From UBA6165 sp044233745 (lineage in GTDB: Bacteria; Bacteroidota; Bacteroidia; Flavobacteriales_D; Crocinitomicaceae), in the NCBI GenBank assembly GCA_044233745.1, contig JBIIJN010000039.1, positions 1-23,516 on the forward strand: DNA of 23,516 nt, written 5' to 3'. A program made the position numbers and the translations under genes. Within the stretch, counting starts at the first letter, position 1. Each line of letters starts with the position of its first letter. The notes beneath the pieces are model-generated. The model saw only the letters and a program-made list of their open reading frames with translations, had not been told where the DNA came from and did no database searches. Of this stretch, positions 21,785 to 23,516 are shown piece by piece.

Positions 21785-23516
21785 TGCTTCACAACCTTAA
21801 CTGTCTTCACAACCCCATTAGCTTCAACAACTAAGAAATAAATTCCACGCTGATAATCACTCAAATCCAATTGAATTTGTGAAGCACTGACTTGCGCAAT
21901 TAACAAAGATTGACCAACAGCATTGAGAACAGTAATACGAGCATTTTCAGGCAAATTCAAAACATAAACCACATTTTCAGATGGATTGGGATAGACCAAA
22001 ATTTGATTTTCCCAAGTTTCTTCGGGAACAGAGATATTTGAATTGGGATCGTGTTCAAACAAATCTACGCCACCCAAATCGTTGCCCGAAAACAACTCGA
22101 AACGCTCATTTCCGTTGACATCTCCAATAGCAAATGCGCTATAAGACTGTGCGTTGAAACCTGCAAATTGAGGCACATATAAATCAAAGCTTTGTCCGGG
22201 ATTCACGTTGTTTTCTATACCCGTTGCATAGTGCATTTTGCCATCACGGGCACCAATGAACAAATGCCATGAGCCATCAATATCTACAAAATGGGGAACG
22301 GAATAACCATCCGGAGAATCTGGGGCAACATCGATTCCGCCAAAATTAGGGTTGACCAAAACAAATGCCGGATTGCTGGCTGTACCTGAATTTCTATAAT
22401 AGGCTAAAATCCCATTTTTGTTCCCAATGACCAAGTCTAAAAGGCCATCGCGGTCAACATCCACCAAACATGGAGCAGAAAAAGTACCAACAGAAATAAA
22501 ATTACCATCTTCATCTTGCAAATTGAAGGTTTGATTCGAGAAAGCCATTGTATTTCCTGAACCGGCCGAATTGGTAAACAAATGAATTCGACCTGTTTCA
22601 TCGCCCAAAATCATGTCCAAATCACCATCGCCATCGATATCGCCAAAAGTAGGCACAACACGCAATCCCAGACCAAAAGAGGTTAAATTGAATTGGTTAT
22701 AGGTCACGAAAGTAAATACTGGATTTTCAGCAGTCCCTGTGTTTCTGTAATACGCCACGCGCGATTCTTTATCTAAAATGGGTTTGTATGCAAAGAAATT
22801 GGCCACCAATAAATCTTGTAAACCATCGCCATTCACATCCACCAAAATCGGCATACTTCCACTACCCACATCAATCATTTGATTTTGAAGAAAATTTTCC
22901 TCCTGAAAAACAAAATTGGGAAGCTCATCTGTTCCCGTATTCTTGTAACGCCAAACACTACTTATATTTTCTGAAACAATTTTCGCATTTGGCGTTACAA
23001 CCAAATCTTTCACGCCATCGTGGTCGGCATCAACCAAAAATGCAGCGGGAAACAGCGTTACACTTGCTGGAGTTGAGTTTCCCGGAAAGAAATAATCCAC
23101 AGAAGCCATTGACGAGTTGGTGTTGGGCGCCGAGCCTCCATTTTGCATTTTAACCAAATTCGGATAAGCAATATCGCCCAAAACCAAGTCCATCACGCCA
23201 TTGTTGTTGTAATCCAAAGCCATCAAAGTTGATCCAGCATGGCGCTCGTCGCGGTTGTTTTCTATGGCCATGATTTCTTCATCGCTCAAAACAAACTCAG
23301 GATTTGGCACACCACTTCCTCCGCTTCCACAAGGAAAAACATTGGAATTGAGCGTAATCGTATTATCCGTGTCACTTTCTCTAAAATTTCCCCAACACTC
23401 GTTGCGCAACTCGTATTTCAAAGAATCGGGAATGCCGAAAAGTTCCATGCTTAAGTTTTTGTGATACTCTACCCGATCTCCTCCAATATGAAAGGTTAAA
23501 ATATCGACATCACCAT
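21781..23516 (-). CDS. T9SS-secreted VCBS/FG-GAP repeat protein, 5'-truncated
   Basis: Surface or secreted protein whose start lies beyond the window: the frame remains open to 23516 and the residues there (GDVDILTF, then GGDRVEYHKN) are another repeat of the same kind, so the ATG at 23448 is internal. Eight Ca-loop-like repeats are visible, for example LDYNNNGVMDLVLGD, VDADHDGVKDLVV, VDVNGDGLQDLLV, GDIDGDGDLDMILGD and VDVDRDGLLDLVIG, typical of VCBS/FG-GAP beta-propellers. The later ones (VDIDGSWHLFIG, GDVNGNERFELFSG) have degenerate Ca loops. The last 75 or so residues are a T9SS sorting domain (ILVYPNPSENVVYV, then RGIYFLVVEANG and VKVVKH). No enzyme domain is in the visible part. Function is likely binding or adhesion. 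Confidence 0.88.
   Translation of the reverse strand, partial: GDVDILTFHIGGDRVEYHKNLSMELFGIPDSLKYELRNECWGNFRESDTDNTITLNSNVFPCGSGGSGVPNPEFVLSDEEIMAIENNRDERHAGSTLMALDYNNNGVMDLVLGDIAYPNLVKMQNGGSAPNTNSSMASVDYFFPGNSTPASVTLFPAAFLVDADHDGVKDLVVTPNAKIVSENISSVWRYKNTGTDELPNFVFQEENFLQNQMIDVGSGSMPILVDVNGDGLQDLLVANFFAYKPILDKESRVAYYRNTGTAENPVFTFVTYNQFNLTSFGLGLRVVPTFGDIDGDGDLDMILGDETGRIHLFTNSAGSGNTMAFSNQTFNLQDEDGNFISVGTFSAPCLVDVDRDGLLDLVIGNKNGILAYYRNSGTASNPAFVLVNPNFGGIDVAPDSPDGYSVPHFVDIDGSWHLFIGARDGKMHYATGIENNVNPGQSFDLYVPQFAGFNAQSYSAFAIGDVNGNERFELFSGNDLGGVDLFEHDPNSNISVPEETWENQILVYPNPSENVVYVLNLPENARITVLNAVGQSLLIAQVSASQIQLDLSDYQRGIYFLVVEANGVVKTVKVVKH

Overview
The window looks like chromosomal DNA from a Bacteroidota species, most likely Flavobacteriales. 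The basis is three proteins with Por/type IX secretion (T9SS) C-terminal sorting domains, an archaeal/eukaryotic-type ProS, a Bacteroidota-style DPP IV, a FadL-like outer-membrane barrel carrying the group's typical N-terminal motif, several TAnnTTTG-type -7 promoter boxes (some with TTG 17-19 bp upstream), and a near absence of Shine-Dalgarno signals. No tRNA, rRNA, CRISPR array, insertion sequence, prophage or recognisable defence locus was seen.

Layout. (A) 2-3019 (+): the 3' part of a large T9SS-secreted repeat protein, closed by a strong terminator. (B) 7374-3448 (-): a lipoprotein rich in Trp-Gly and Ser/Gly repeats, a FadL-like barrel 12 nt behind it, then a secreted NlpC/P60 peptidase that may have its own promoter. 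(C) 7769-11744 (+): a tight operon of proS, a conserved protein of unknown function, tcdA and a secreted class 3 lipase-like hydrolase (gaps of 1 and 7 nt, then a 4-nt overlap). (D) 13188-11806 (-): a T9SS-secreted PQQ-type sugar dehydrogenase with two good promoters and a possible promoter-terminator RNA unit upstream. (E) 13509-16362 (+): an unrecognised secreted protein overlapping a dipeptidyl peptidase IV gene. (F) 16479-17765 (+): citrate synthase with a palindrome upstream and a terminator downstream. (G) 17828-21784 (+): isoaspartyl peptidase, MurQ etherase, a small carboxylesterase-like hydrolase and GpmI. (H) 23516-21781 (-): the 3' part of a T9SS-secreted VCBS/FG-GAP repeat protein whose stop codon interlocks with that of gpmI. 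The first and last genes run off the window.

Together the genes combine central metabolism (GltA, GpmI), tRNA charging and modification (ProS, TcdA), amino-sugar and peptide recycling (MurQ, isoaspartyl peptidase, DPP IV, NlpC/P60) and surface or secreted functions. I see no clear, previously undescribed multi-gene system. The most unusual items are the putative RNA/attenuator unit at 13235-13369, the low-complexity lipoprotein paired with a barrel, and the unknown genes at 9246 and 13509.
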